Source of the DNA: Udeniomyces pyricola
Taxonomy: Eukaryota; Basidiomycota; Tremellomycetes; Cystofilobasidiales; Mrakiaceae
Length of the DNA: 64,000 nt
Assembly: GCA_039545295.1 (NCBI GenBank)
Contig: BCIK01000003.1
Location: 124,001-188,000 of the forward strand
Direction of reading: 5' to 3'
Part shown: piece by piece, positions 1 through 16,125 of the stretch
Position numbering within the stretch: the first letter of the stretch is position 1
Layout: each line of letters starts with the position of its first letter
Position numbers and translations under genes: made by a program
Notes under the pieces: generated by a model
Database searches by the model: none
What the model saw: the letters and a program-made list of their open reading frames with translations, nothing else
What the model was told of the DNA's origin: nothing

Positions 1-597
1 GCCGGGGGCGCGCGCGCGCGCGCTTTGGACGCGCGTTGTGGTGCAGCCATGTTTGAATCGGTTGGGGAATGGGGGGGGAGGAGAAAAGATCCCCCTTATG
101 CCGGCGGGCGCATGGAGTGAGATGGCCGATGGGGGGGAGGGATAATGGCTCTCGCTGATACTGTGTGGTAGATATGTGTGGGCGATGGCAAGGGATCGGT
201 GTGATGATGATATGAGTACGATCTAATACGAGGGTGAGGACGAGGAGATCGAAGGGGATGGAATAGAGTGTTTAATAATGCGAGAATCAAGAAATCGACG
301 GGTGAGGGGGAAAATGTGGGGGACCCATACCGGCTGATGGGTTGGGTGGCGAGGAGGCTGTGGCTGTCGAGTGGATTGAGTTGGGTATGTCGTTGTGTGG
401 TCTCCCTTGGCTTTCTCCCATCATCCATTTCCTCCTTCTCTCTTCTCCCCCCTCCCCTCCTCCTCCCCCCCTCCTCTTTCCGCCCTATCCCCCCCATCTC
501 TTCCCTTCTACCTATTCGTTACACCCAATACACCCTCTCCACCCTTTCTCCCCCAACCTCCATCCTCCCCCAACCGCTCTCCGTCCACCCCTACATC
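1..597. promoter_or_regulatory. Upstream region and leader of the desaturase gene
   Basis: No gene is supported here. The left edge carries a short alternating GC repeat (about 8-22). From about 430 to 597 the + strand is almost pure C/T, which is a pyrimidine-rich leader running up to the start codon at 598. Other genes in this window have similar C/T-rich tracts just before their start. Open frames on both strands here are low-complexity Pro/Ser or Arg/Gly runs and are not believable proteins. Confidence 0.5.
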
Positions 598-3550
598 ATG
601 AGCCAAGTCCGACAGCGAACGCCTCCGGCCGACGGTCCCCTCAGTCCGCCCTTGTCGCCACAGACCAAGCCCGTTGATCTCGACGACAGCAGTCAGTTGC
701 TCTTCTTCTCCCTGGCCATCCATCCTCATCTCATCAACCTATTGATCTGAACCCAACGAACAAACACAAGCACATCCAAACTGACGTCTCATTCGTACTC
801 GCTTTCCGTCGCTTTCGCCACTCTCCCATCACTCTCGTTCCTTTGCCGCCCGGTGCCGCCTATCTTGCCCTTCTTATCTTGCCTCTCATGTCTTGCTCCC
901 TCCAGCAATCGTCCCGACGCTCAAGGCACCCAAGGTGCCCAAGAAGCCGATCGATCACAACCTTCCCGACAACTACGTGCAGGACACGCTTGACAAGCAG
1001 AAGGTCCGTTTTGCCCTCATCTGCTGGCTTGCACGGAGGGACTCCCACCCCTTTGTGCACGGTTGGAATCTTTCGCCCTGGGCCCTTTCCGCTCAAGCCG
1101 GTCCTAACGTTTTCCTTTCCCTCCNCCCCCCCCCCCCACTTCCGATCCAACCCCACGCCCGCTTGCTTTGTCATCGCCATCTTGATCCCATCTCATTCCC
1201 CATCTCCATCTCTATTCCTAACAGGTGCTCCCCCCCGTGACGTGGTCGACCCTCTTGGACAACATCCAATGGGTTTCCTTCATCGTCCTCACCGTCACCC
1301 CGACGATTGCCATCACCGGTCTCCTCACCACCGAGTGGCAGCTCAAGACTGCCATCTGGGCCGTCGTCTACTACTTCATCACTGGTCTCGGTATCACTGC
1401 TGGTGAGTTCACGGTCATGATGTATAATGGCTGTCCAAGGACAACCAGGTCAGGAGGGCGAGACGCGGCGGCCACTTGGCCCCGGTCGTCGTCCGACTTG
1501 GGGCCGCTCGCCGCTGCGTTTCCCCAACGAATCGAAACTGATACGTCACGATCCTTTCTTCCTTTCTTCCCTTCTTTTTTCCTTTCTTGAACAGGTTACC
1601 ACCGTCTTTGGGCCCACCGATCTTACAACGCTTCGCCTGCCCTTCAGTATTTCCTCGCTGCCGCTGGTGCTGGTGCCGTTGAGGGTTCAATCAAGTGGTG
1701 GTCGCGAGGCCACCGAGCTCACCACCGATACACCGACACTGATCTTGACCCTTACAACGCCCACAAGGGTACGTTGCTGTTCCTACCAATTCTATCTGAT
1801 CGTTATGTTCTATCCTATCGGTTAAGCCGCTCACCATGCTGACTACTATACGATCACTTGCCTCTTACTTCATTTTCGCTCACTTGCGCTCATAGGTTTC
1901 TGGTACTCTCACGTTGGATGGATGCTCATCAAGCCTCGCCGACAGATTGGTACGGCTGATGTCTCGGACCTGTCGCGTAACCCAATCATCAAGTGGCAGC
2001 ACAAGTTTTACCTCTACCTTATCGTCGGCATGGGCTTCGTTCTTCCGACCGTCGTCGCTGGCCTTGGATGGGGAGACTGGAAGGGTGGCTTCTACTTTGC
2101 CGGTGCTGCTCGACTCTGCTTCGTTCACCACGTACGTATCCCACTCTTCTGTTTCTTTATCGCATCTTGTCCTCCCATGATGTCTTGTGTGACGCTGGGC
2201 TGACTTTGAAAACGTTTGGCTGGTCGTTTCCTTTTCCTTCTTTGGGTTTCATAGTCGACCTTCTGCGTCAACTCGCTCGCTCATTGGCTCGGTGACACTC
2301 CCTTTGACGACAAGCACACGCCTCGTGATCACTTTGTGACTGCCCTCGTCACGGTCGGTGAAGGTTACCACAACTTCCACCACCAGTTCCCCCAGGACTA
2401 CAGGAACGCCATCAAGTGGTACCAGTACGACCCGACCAAGGTATATTCTTTTTCTTCTCTTGCTCTTCACTGTTGGGGCTCGAGCTTTGGGCAGATTTTA
2501 CTAGACGACAAAGCTGATTTGCATCCCTTTTTTCCATGTTCCTGTACATTTAGTGGTTCATCCTTACCATGTCTTACTTTGGCCTCGCCTCGCACCTCAA
2601 GGCGTTCCCGTCGAACGAGATCAAGAAGGGCCAGTACACGATGCAGCTCAAGAAGATTGCCGAGTCGGCCGAGGACCTCAAGTGGCCCGTGTCGAACGAT
2701 GATCTCCCGGTCGTGTCGTGGGAGGACTTTGAGGAGGAGTCCAAGCACCGACCGTTGATGGTCGTCCACGGCTTCATCCATGACTGCAGCGCCTTTGCTG
2801 AGGAACGTGAGTAATTTCGCATGTTACTTTATTTCAATTTGCCCGCTTTTTGGCTGGTATGGGGAGTTTTATTCTTATTTTTATAATCCTGTTGACTGAT
2901 GACTCGATCGTTTCTCTTTTCTGTTCTACTTAGACCCCGGAGGAGCTCACTTCATCAAGCGAGCTATCGGTACCGATGCTACTACTGCGTTCTTTGGTGG
3001 TGTCTACGATCATTCGAACGGTGAGTCTGCTGACGATACCCCGCTCGTCCGAGAATGAAACAATACGTTGAATTGTTTTACTGATTGAGTTCTCTGCCTG
3101 TTCCTCTCTTTTGCTTCTCGCTCGCTCCTCCCTCCCGTCCCTTTTTGCTTTCGATGTACTTTAGCTGCTCACAACTTGCTTGCCATGCTCCGAGTCGGTA
3201 TCCTTGACAACGGTTACGATGTCGTCTCGCTCCGATCCGACTTCAAGGGCTCCGACATTGACCCCGACCGTCACACCTACAAGACGACCGATGGGACCGT
3301 CCTTCCATCGGTGACGGAGCGATTGAACCAGACTCAACTCAACTCGCAAGGACCCAAGCCGAAAGCACCGGCCGGTCAACCTCAAGCGGCGGTGGCCGAC
3401 CGATTCACGTTGTCGGTCCCACCGTCAGAACGACTCAAGATTGTTCACACCGTTCCGGCCCTTCGACCAGGCATCGAGTCTCGACGAGGCGTCCTTCAAG
3501 GATCGTCCAGGGCCGAAGTCACGGGTGAAGTCGCCGAACTCGTCCGTTAA
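598..3550 (+). CDS. OLE1: Delta-9 (stearoyl-CoA) fatty acid desaturase with C-terminal cytochrome b5 domain
   Basis: This enzyme introduces the delta-9 double bond into saturated acyl-CoA at the ER membrane, using electrons delivered through its own cytochrome b5 domain. Nine exons read cleanly: 598-691, 906-1003, 1225-1402, 1595-1768, 1896-2131, 2255-2440, 2554-2806, 2934-3020 and 3165-3550. They sum to 564 codons, so 563 residues. All three histidine boxes are visible: HRLWAH and HRAHH in exon 4, and HNFHH in exon 6. Hydrophobic membrane stretches lie in exons 3 and 5. The b5 domain follows, with the haem-binding HPGG at the exon 7/8 junction and a second candidate haem histidine in SNAAHN. 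A Pro/Arg-rich tail of roughly 90 residues extends past the b5 fold. The start is the first ATG after the C/T leader and joins in frame to exon 2. Intron 2 contains an N beside a C run. Family assignment is very secure. Confidence 0.96.
1125..1137. repeat. Poly-C tract with one undetermined base
   Basis: One N followed by 12 C lies in the second intron of the desaturase gene. The N directly adjoins the homopolymer, which suggests a base-calling or assembly problem. It is intronic, so the protein is unaffected. Confidence 0.9.
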
Positions 3551-4903
3551 AAAGAAAAAGGGATGAATGGTAGACTGTTTTCTTGTTTCTTTTCTCGGTT
3601 GAACCTTGTTTCTTTTCTTTTGCTTGTTTGCTTTTTTTGTCTGTCTGTGTCGTTCGTCGTCGTGATATGTGTGTGTGTGTTCGCGCTCTCCTTTCCACTT
3701 GCCTCGTTTTTTTTTTTTTGTAGACGTTCTCTCCTCTCTCTCATATACAACTCACGCCGTCCTTACCTAGTAGTAGTGCCTTTCCTCCCCCGCCTCTGCC
3801 CATCCCCCCCCCCCCTTCTTGTCAAACATCTCCCACATCCATCTTCTTTGCCCTGTCTCTTTGCATCCTGATTTCGATCTCAAATTTCACACAAGACAAA
3901 AAAAAAATCACTTTTTTTCTTTTCTTTTTTTGAATCAGAGATCGTTCCCCCACATTCGTTTTTTTTTTCCTTTGTTCCTCTTTGCACGCCGTTGGCCTTT
4001 TTTCTCTTTGCCTCTTGCCCCCCCATCTCACCTGTCTTTCCACCCTTTCAGACATCATCATCATCATCATCTCGCTTGTAGCTAGATCTCCCCCCTTCCC
4101 TCCTCTCAGTCTTTTCAACCATTGCTGATGATGAAAAGTTTTTCAGTTTTGATCCATCCATCGTTCAGTTGATCTCAGAATCTGACGCAACAAGAACAAG
4201 AGCAAAAAAAAAAAAAAAAAAAAAAACAGAAAAAAAAACAGAAAGGTAAACCGTTCCAAACCAAGCTAGCTAAAGCGACGTGTCTGAAATCGTGTGTGTG
4301 TTTTTAAAAAGGGCATGATAATGATTCATAATGGGTATATGGAAGAAAAAAAAAGACTGTTCCCCCCCCCCCCCCCCCAAAAAAAAAAAAAAAAAGAAGA
4401 AGAAGAAAAAAAGATCCCCTCAACGGCATCCGGCATCTGGCATTCAATCCAATCCCCCTCCTTTCCATGTCATCCCAATCTCACAAAGGGACGTTATTTC
4501 CCATCCTCCCTCCTCCTCCTCCTCCTCCAACCGTCCTCGACGTCAACGCAAACGGGGCAAGGAACGCGCCGCCACCGTTGCCGGCGCCGGCGGCGGCGGC
4601 GGCCCGAGCGAGGTCGTTGTACGTCGACCAAAGCGATCGGTCGAGTGCCAATGAAGGGAGAGAAGACGAAGATGAGGAGGATGAGTGGTGATCCATGAGG
4701 AAAAATCGGGCCAAGGAAGACGAAGAAGAAGAAGAAGAAGAGAAGGAATCGGGTGAGTTGAGATGACTGTGGTTGTTGTTAATATTGCTGCTGCTGCGAC
4801 CGAGGTGATAGCCGACTATAAGAAAAGGGAAGTGGGGAAGAGAAAAAAAAAAAAAAAAAGGTCAAGACCGAAATAAATAAATAAATATATAGAGCGATAA
4901 GTT
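3551..4903. other. Convergent intergenic region, low complexity
   Basis: This lies between the 3' ends of two convergent genes. It is T-rich on the left, which suits the desaturase 3' UTR. It holds a run of about 22 A near 4205-4226 and a striking block of 17 C (4362-4378) followed directly by 17 A (4379-4395). Short frames here are Pro, Lys or Ser homopolymer-like translations of these tracts. I see no believable gene. Confidence 0.6.
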
Positions 4904-7900
4904 TCAATCGCTTATCTTTGGATCGAGAGCTGTTTGGAAGGAACGTTCTGGACAATGAAACCAAAGGCAGGAAAAAGAAAGAGGGAAGAAAAGCATGAAA
5001 CGTACGGATGAGAGCGGTAATGGAGCAAAGAGCCAAGAGCGTTCCATAACGAGTTAGGGCATCTCGAAGAGACGATTCGTCTCGAGTCCGACTGGTTGTC
5101 GTCTTCGATGGTGATGAGGAAGCATCCGTGTCGTCATGGAGAAGAGCACAGCTTGAATCGACGGTTGGAGTAGAGAGGAAGCTTGGCTCGGGCAAGAGTT
5201 GGATGGAGACGTGAAGAGGGGGAGAGGTTAGGGAGGCAGTTGACGAGAAGGAGAGAGGGATGTGAGGATGTTAATATCGATAGTTCCGGATTCGTCTTCT
5301 TTTTCGTTCTGTGATGACATATCATGATGGCAGACAAGGGGGAGGAAGGGGGAGCGGGGGGGGGGGGGGGGGGGGGATATTGAGGATGCTTGACTTACGT
5401 GGAAGAAAGAGTGCGAACGACAGATTCCTTGGCCCGTCGACGCAGAGAGTTACCCCATCCTCGTCGAGACGTTTGGGAGAAGGGTACCGTGATGGAGGGG
5501 TCGATAGCTGATGAAGAAGCTGCAAAGTAAACGGACGAGCAAAAGGAAAAAAAAAAACAGCATGGAAATGGGATGAGACGTTGCAAACATAGTTGATACG
5601 TCATATCTCTCTCCACAAGAAAGAAAAAAAGCAAGGATAGGAACAGATGTTCGTTTCGCTTTTCTCACCTTCGTCCGTCTTGGTTGATAGAGGCAACCTA
5701 ACTTGCTCTTCCTCTGCCTTAGGCGAGTATGCCGGCAGCCCTGGCCCAAGACTGGACTCGTCCGTCTGGATGGACATCTCGACGTGAAGCGGAAGCGGTT
5801 CCGATTGGACGCCTGTCTCGACCAGATCAAGAACAATAGGCTCAGAGGCAGGCGTGCCAGCAGAACGCGTGCCTCGCACCTAAAAAGTGACCAGACAGAT
5901 GAAAGACAGACTAGAATGGATCAGTATACGGACGAAGAAAACACAGAAGGGAGGGAAAGGGAGGGGGAGGGGGAACTGCGTTATGTCAAGACTCACCCTT
6001 CGTCGCGAGGTCGTGATCAACGTCTCGATGAAACTGTCCTCGCCTCGATTGGATGTCTCCTCACCCTCTTCGTCGGCCATCCCATCCCCATCATCTTCGC
6101 CATTACCCTCACTCTCACCAAGGTCTTGCCCCCGCTCAAGTCCTCTGAGAAACTCCTTATCCAAGCTCCGACTCAGCGTCACTGGCGTTGAATCGAACCC
6201 TCCTTTCCTCGCCCTACTTAAGCCAAGGCCATTCTTGGGGCCAGGCGAAGCCGATCCTGCCGAAGCAGCTGCCCGGAGGTCTTCGAGCTCGTGTCGGAGA
6301 CGATTGATCGTCTCCTTGAGGGCAAGGTTTTCAATCTTTTGCTCCTCGAGATAGGATTCGGTTTGGCGGGCCATGAGAAGGTCGTGCTCGAGCCGAGCGT
6401 TGAGGCTTTGGAGGAGTTGGTGTTCGGTCGACCACTAGAAAAAGCCGTGGAGTCGTCGGGATCAGCGTGGATTCTTTCACTTTCAACAACGAGTACAATC
6501 TTACAAGGGACAGTACAACAACTTGAGGGCAGTACCGACCTTGTCTGCCTCGTGCTTGAGCGTTTCGACCGTTTCTTGAGTACTGATGAGCTCAACGTCC
6601 CTTTCTCGCATCGACGTTCGAAGCTCTTCCGAGAGAGCTGTACGCGCACCAAATAAAAATGAGTCGTCATATTCCAGAGGATGTTTCATCAGTATCAGTA
6701 AAACAAATGAAGGAAGGGGGGTTAGACAACAATTTTGGAGAGATGGCGACTGACTGCATTGCTCAGTGTAGTTTTTGAGAAGAGCCGAGTGGGTTGCCTT
6801 GTTGGATTTGATGGTGTTCTCGAGCCGTGTAATTTCAGTCTCGTACTGGTAGGAGAGAAAGCGCAGAAGCGAATGTAAAAGTCCAAGAGACGAATGAGCT
6901 AGTGTATACTACTGAAGAGAAAGGACGATGCGTACGAACTGTATGTATTTGAGTCAAATGCAAGCCCTCTCTCGTCTTGAGATCCTTGTGTTCTCGTCTC
7001 TTGCCACTGAGATCGTCCTTCATCTCCTCGAGTCGGCTCTGGTAGTCTTCGATAAGTTTCTCGTTATCTGAAGCCGTCGCTTCAAGTTCATCTTGAGCCG
7101 ACTTGAGCTTGCGATTGAGTTCGAGATTGACCTTGTCGAGCGCTTCCAGACGATCGTGGTAATCAGAAATGGACGTCGTTGAGCCCTGGGAGTCGCGCTA
7201 TTTAAGAGGCAAGTGAAAACCCAAGGCAGCATTAATGGCCACGATTAACGTTCGACCACGATCTACCGGGCAAGCAGTTTCAGCAGGGTACGTACGAAAT
7301 GCCGGATCCCTCCTCCCGGCATGTCTCCTGTGCCTTCTGTACCGTCCATACCCAAGCTACTCTCCTGACCATGCCCACCACCAGCGTTCCTTCCTCTCGA
7401 CCTTCGAAAGGCAGCATCTGCATCTCCGTGGTCAGCATCAAACCTCATCATCCCGCCCTCTTGCCTCCGATTAAATCCTCCTTCATCATCATATGCACTG
7501 CGAGGACTGCTACTGCCCATACCCCCCACGTTATAGAAACTTGTCTCGTCTAGCGTGCTCATGGGCGGGGAGAGGGGCGAGGGAGAGGTGATGTTGCGAG
7601 GAAAGCTACTGTCGGACGCAAAGGAATAGGATTGGCTACGAGGAAGGTATGAGTTCGATACAGTCCCGACAGAGGACGAATGCGAGTGGCTATATGGGAG
7701 CGAAGGTGGTCGAGGCATGTTGATGGGCTGAGACGTCTGACGAGAAGTAGGATGGCTCGGACGAGGCACCCTGGATCTCGGAGTCGACGGTGCATCCTGG
7801 GGAAAAGGTGGAGCGCATCATGCATCAGCTACACGGTCTTCGCATGCACGATTGTGAGATTGTAGCGTTTGGCTCCAAGTAGGTTCGACGGACCTTTGCA

Positions 7901-9080
7901 CTGACGACGTGGTCAGTGTCGCTTCCTGCCTCGCTTGTCGCTGATCTGGACGAGCCTCCGCTGCGCCGTCTCGTCCGGCTAGGTGCCCCTGGTCGCTGAA
8001 ACCTCTCCCAGCTACTCGGAACAGCTCGCCCGATTCCATTTCCGTTCGAAGGAGAAGAAAACGAAGAAGCTGCTGCTGCGGCAGCGGAGGTGGTCCCGCT
8101 AGAAAGTACTTTCTTGCGTCTTGGAATGCCGGAACTCATGAGCGAAGTAGCTCCACCCTGAGCAGAAGCCGATCGAGGCGTACCAGTCACTGGAGGGTCG
8201 TAGGAAGGAAAAGAGGCTGCATCAACGGGTCCTCGGGTACCCATGGACGAGAGAGAGCGACGGATGGTACGAAGGTTGGTGTCGTTGTCGGAAGAGGAAG
8301 ACGAATCCGTGTCCGAGGCTGACCGAATGCGAGCCGAGACGCGTCGCTTATGGGTCAAGCCAGGACGATTAGCGAGGTCTTCTTCGGTGAGAGGCAGCGA
8401 AGGTGAGGATGGGATTTGTTCAGACGAAGGAAAGGACGTGGTTTCCCCTACAGAAGGCGAAGGCATCGGTGACGATCTCGGTATAACCTGGCTGTTTGGC
8501 GTAGAAGAGCGGACACACATTACGGATCAGCAATTCAGGTGCCATCAGCATGGATCCTATGCTTCATTCTTCAAGTCCTACCTAAAGAGTTCGAGCAGCT
8601 GATCCAGGCTGACAGGCGTGTCGGCGAGAACAGCCGCCTGGGACTCGACCATCGTCTTGTCAGTCTCGCTGAGGATGGAGACGCCATTGGATTGTTCAAT
8701 CTCTTGGATGACTACATCACCAAGCGGTCATTAGATAGACGAGCGTCAGTTCATGGTTAGATTGGATGAGTGATTCAGGGGCTACGGAATCTTCGTCGTC
8801 TTGCCAAGACAGGGGATGTCCGTTAGAACGGTATGACGACACGGAACTTGCTCGCTACTCACTCTGAGGAAGATCACCCAGAGGTCGGCCACCTTGGGTA
8901 GGAAAATACTTTTGAAGTAGGCTCTTGAGATCGCCTGTTACCAGATAGGGATGTATGCGGTCGGGCAAGTTAGCAATCGATGGAAGAGGGAAGGATTGAC
9001 CAGGAACAGGACGGTGAGGGGCACATAGGGACCTGACCTGTACTGATCAACGGCGCGGACGGCGTGGGTGATGAAGACAT
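4904..9080 (-). CDS. Coiled-coil protein with a C-terminal hydrophobic segment; function not recognised
   Basis: I do not recognise a named family. The start is the ATG at 9080-9078 (MSSSPTPSAPLIST). It splices to a short conserved-looking helical region containing LKSLLQKYFPTQGG and, further on, SLDQLLELF. A long Ser/Pro/Arg-rich disordered part follows (about 8490-7265). Heptad-like coiled coil then runs from about 7200 to 6220, with stretches such as DYHDRLEALDKVNLELNRKL and ENLALKETINRLRHELEDL. An acidic linker follows. The last exons place a hydrophobic stretch, YGTLLALCSITALI, about a dozen residues before the stop at 4906-4904. A helical head, coiled-coil rod and terminal hydrophobic anchor suggest a tail-anchored scaffold, perhaps at the nuclear envelope or spindle pole body, but that is inference. 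The last three junctions are the least certain. One of them uses an AAG acceptor downstream of a run of 21 C on the sense strand. Confidence 0.7.
5356..5376. repeat. Poly-G tract (21 G), poly-C on the sense strand of the coiled-coil gene
   Basis: This uninterrupted run of 21 G lies in an intron near the 3' end of the minus-strand coiled-coil gene. On the coding strand it is poly-C and so forms part of the intron's pyrimidine content. Confidence 0.9.
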
Positions 9081-9497
9081 GCCAGGTAGGACAGGAGTCC
9101 CGGGATTAAAGAGATTGAAATATTGACTGTGCAGGTAGACAATGATGAAGGGTGAGGAGGTTCTGGAGGAGTGGCTAGAGGATGGATATATATATTGGGG
9201 GGTTGTCTGGTTGAAGGAGGAGGGGGGGGGGGGGATGGGTTCAGTCGATGGGACAGGTCCAAGCGCAGTTGCTCCTCTCCATCCTCACGTCCGTTAGCCC
9301 GGTCGCGGCATGAGAGCGACGCGTGCCAGGCCAAGCCAGGTTATGTATGCAGACACACTTATTCAACTTTATACATGACACGCCTGCCCACATCGGCCAT
9401 CGTATAACATATATACAGCAAGCTTTAACCCCTCTAACCTCCCAATCCAACCAACCGTTCACCCCTCAGCCCATACAATACTCTGTCTCTCAACGCC
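9081..9497. promoter_or_regulatory. Divergent promoter region between the coiled-coil gene and the small secreted protein gene
   Basis: No gene is supported in this spacer. It contains a TATATATAT stretch near 9187-9194 and a run of 13 G at 9222-9234. The right part, about 9420-9497, is C-rich and precedes the start codon of the small secreted protein. Confidence 0.5.
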
Positions 9498-10037
9498 ATG
9501 TACACCCCCCTCATCCTTACTTGCCTCCTGCTGCCTCTTCTCTCCGGGGCGATGCCCACCGTCAACCCCTCATTGGTCAATCAGCTTGTCGACGGCGTCG
9601 AGTCTTCTTCCTTTACTATCGGCTGCCCCGACATGACCATCCGATGCGTCAAGGACGGCAAATGGCCCTCGGGAATTGTCGGTGACATAGGTCAGATGCT
9701 GGCTCTTCCTCGATCAGGCGTTCGAGTCAAAGCGATTGGCAACTGACCCTGCATATATACATGGCACGTTGCCGCGTCATCCGACCTTTATCGCTCGTAC
9801 AGGCAAGAAGCCGTTTGTGTTTGAAGGCTTCCGATGCAACCAAGAGGAGTCGGTATCGATCTCTTCTTGTCCCTCTTACATTTGCATAACATGGCATACC
9901 AAGCGAGGACTGACGATGTACTACCCAAACTCGATCAACCTTTTCACAGCGAGTATGCCAATACTCGAGAATGCAACCGAAAGTTCCCTGATCAGTGCGA
10001 ACACACCTGCGAGGCCTTTGCACCTATTCCCTTTTGA
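9498..10037 (+). CDS. Small secreted cysteine-rich protein, candidate
   Basis: This is a short gene of unknown function. The first exon (9498-9681) begins with a clear signal peptide, MYTPLILTCLLLPLLSGA. Two introns give a full-length reading: exons 9498-9681, 9803-9852 and 9954-10037, 318 nt in total, for a 105-residue precursor. The mature part then has six cysteines, in IGCPDMTIRC, FRCNQEES, RECNRKF and QCEHTC, which would allow three disulfides. The C-terminus is AFAPIPF. Without the splices, the first frame stops after 82 residues with only two mature cysteines. The first splice is ordinary. The second acceptor, CGAG, is weak, and a CAG three bases upstream gives a different, shorter tail. 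Small secreted cysteine-rich proteins in fungi include effectors, cell-wall proteins and antimicrobial peptides. Nothing here decides between them. Confidence 0.5.
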
Positions 10038-10967
10038 TGTCCGATATGATGTGATTTGACAAGTCGTCGTAGATGATATCCATCGAGATACGCATATTCA
10101 ACCGGACATGTTGCAAGCGAGCTGGCTATCAGCCGACTCTCGAACTGACGTCTGACATTGCATGTGCGGTTATAGCGCTGACCGATCCTGATTGACCAAG
10201 TCATATATTGACGCATTTTTTTCTCCAGATGACTTTTTTGCTCTTTGGTTCCGTTCCTTGACACTATCATACCCTTGTACGCCGTAGATTGAGTTAGTGA
10301 TGGTCGTCAATATCAATCAATCAGCTGGTACAGCCAACTAGCTTGCTTCCAATCTCCTCTTGCGTACTGACCTGATTGTAGATGCACTCATGATCATGGT
10401 CCGGTCAGACAGATTGATATACTGCCTCAAGCAGAGATCTAACTCGCCGTTAGTACTTGGAGCTCGATGGCGGTGTACGGGTTGTTACAGGGAAGGATCG
10501 ACCCAGTCCTGGACGAATGAAGTTCGAGCGAATCAAGAAGTCGACGTCATCAGTTATTTAATGTGCAGGTCGCGAATCGATGTCACATCACGCGTCACGG
10601 GTCTCGGACGAGACAGGGTGAGTGTGTGATTGAGGTGGTTGTAAGTAGACCTGCCAGCGCGATGATAGTGATGATGAGAGAAAACATGACAACCATAATA
10701 AGGGTTAGGGTGATGATGGTCTACAGGAATTATATCATATATAGACTATTATAGTGATACGTACGCAGATATATAGTATATAAGCTCATGCATGCTCATG
10801 AGCGCTCGGCTGCACTCGTCAGCGCGTCGATCAGCTTGACTGACGAGCCAGCGAGAATCCATCTGGCCTGCATCGAATCGATCCTGCCCTCCTCCCACCA
10901 ACCCCCTCATCCCCCTCTCCCTCCCCCCTCCCTCCCATCCCACCAACCTCTTCCAAACGCATACATC
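10038..10967. promoter_or_regulatory. Intergenic region and C-rich leader of CDC48
   Basis: Nearly 0.9 kb without a supportable gene. Short frames here lack motifs and plausible composition. From about 10885 to 10945 the + strand is a dense C/T tract ending just before the CDC48 start, similar to the leader of the desaturase gene. An AT-rich stretch with several TATATA elements lies at about 10730-10785. Confidence 0.5.
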
Positions 10968-14951
<3,984 letters not shown>

Positions 14952-16125
14952 AAGATTCCATCGGTCGTCGTCGTATGGGGATAGTGTAGGAAGGAAGGGA
15001 GAAGAAAGGGCTTGATGGCTTCTCTGAGATGTTGTTGGCTGCGTGCAGCTTGGGCTCTCAATGGCTTGTTCATCCTCCCCCTCTGGTCCCCGACCCTCTG
15101 ACTCTTTTTCTCTTCGATTCTTCAATGATCTCTCTCGACTTTCTCTCTCTCCTTTGCTGTGGTCCGATCTTGTAGAGTTAGCCTTCTCGTTCATGATTCT
15201 TTCCTATTGGGTTCTTTCTTTTCTTTTTTTCACAATTTATTTTACCCTTTTCTCAAATATGTATTGCGCGCCCCGGCCCTTTCTCCATGATCAACTTCAC
15301 TTGCAGCTCACAAGAGATATACGTACGATCAAGCCATTTAGTCGGGCTGGATTAATCATCAATCATGCATAACCGAGCTGATCTATATGATTGGATAAAG
15401 GGTTGTTCAGACAGGGATATGTATATATATGTACTCGTATCTCTGATGCAGCCTGGTGGTGGTGCTTGATAAAATTGTGATGCAGGCCTGGATGAACTGT
15501 TTATATGTGCCTGCAATTGAAATATGTGTGGTCTGCTGGCGCAGGCGTGCAGGTTCGGTTTTCGCGCCTTCACTTTCAAACACGCGCGGTCAAGGAGGTC
15601 ATATCTCATTCCGTCCAAACTTATCTAGCTCCTTCGACCCCCCCCCCTCTTTCTCCCTCCCTCCCCCTCTCCGTTCCACATCTGACAGTCTCTCCGTTTC
15701 CTTTGTCGGTACAGAACGACGTTCGCCAAGTAAGCCTCCCATCCGTGCTCCGACATCCTTTCACCTGTTCCGAACCGCATCTCCAAGTCTACCCGACATG
15801 CTTCCATAGCCAAGGGAGGGGTTTCACCCCTCGACCGGCTCCCGACCGGATAACCCCACCTCCCCACCTCCACGCGACTTCACACAGACCTCTGTGAAAC
15901 TCACATTCAGTTTCCCTCTTCTTCTTACTCACCTTTGTCTGGCGTGTTTTTCCCCCCTCTGACTCTCATCTTTCTTTCTACCACAGCATCTCGACCTCTA
16001 CTTCCTCCCGCTCGCCTCCGTCGTCGTCGTCGTCGTCGTCCTCCTCTACTCGACACCGTCGCACCTCCTCTTCCGTCTACCCTTCTATCCCGTCCTCCAA
16101 CCTCTCGACTCTCCAAGACAATCCT
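14952..16125. promoter_or_regulatory. CDC48 3' region and GDA1 promoter/leader
   Basis: No gene is supported. The left part is T-rich, fitting a CDC48 3' UTR, with TATATATATG near 15420. From about 15630 to 16120 the + strand is strongly C/T-rich, with C runs near 15640-15648 and 15950-15957 and a CGT triplet repeat near 16020-16040. This leads into the start codon at 16126. Frames here are low-complexity Ser/Pro/Arg. Confidence 0.5.

Noticed and set aside
268..750. 160-codon frame overlapping the desaturase start
   Set aside because: It is a Pro/Ser/Leu-rich translation of the C/T leader. The desaturase frame from 598 explains the coding signal.
10701..10710. AGGGTTAGGG, resembling telomere repeat
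   Set aside because: It is a single partial copy inside the intergenic region before CDC48. No array is present.
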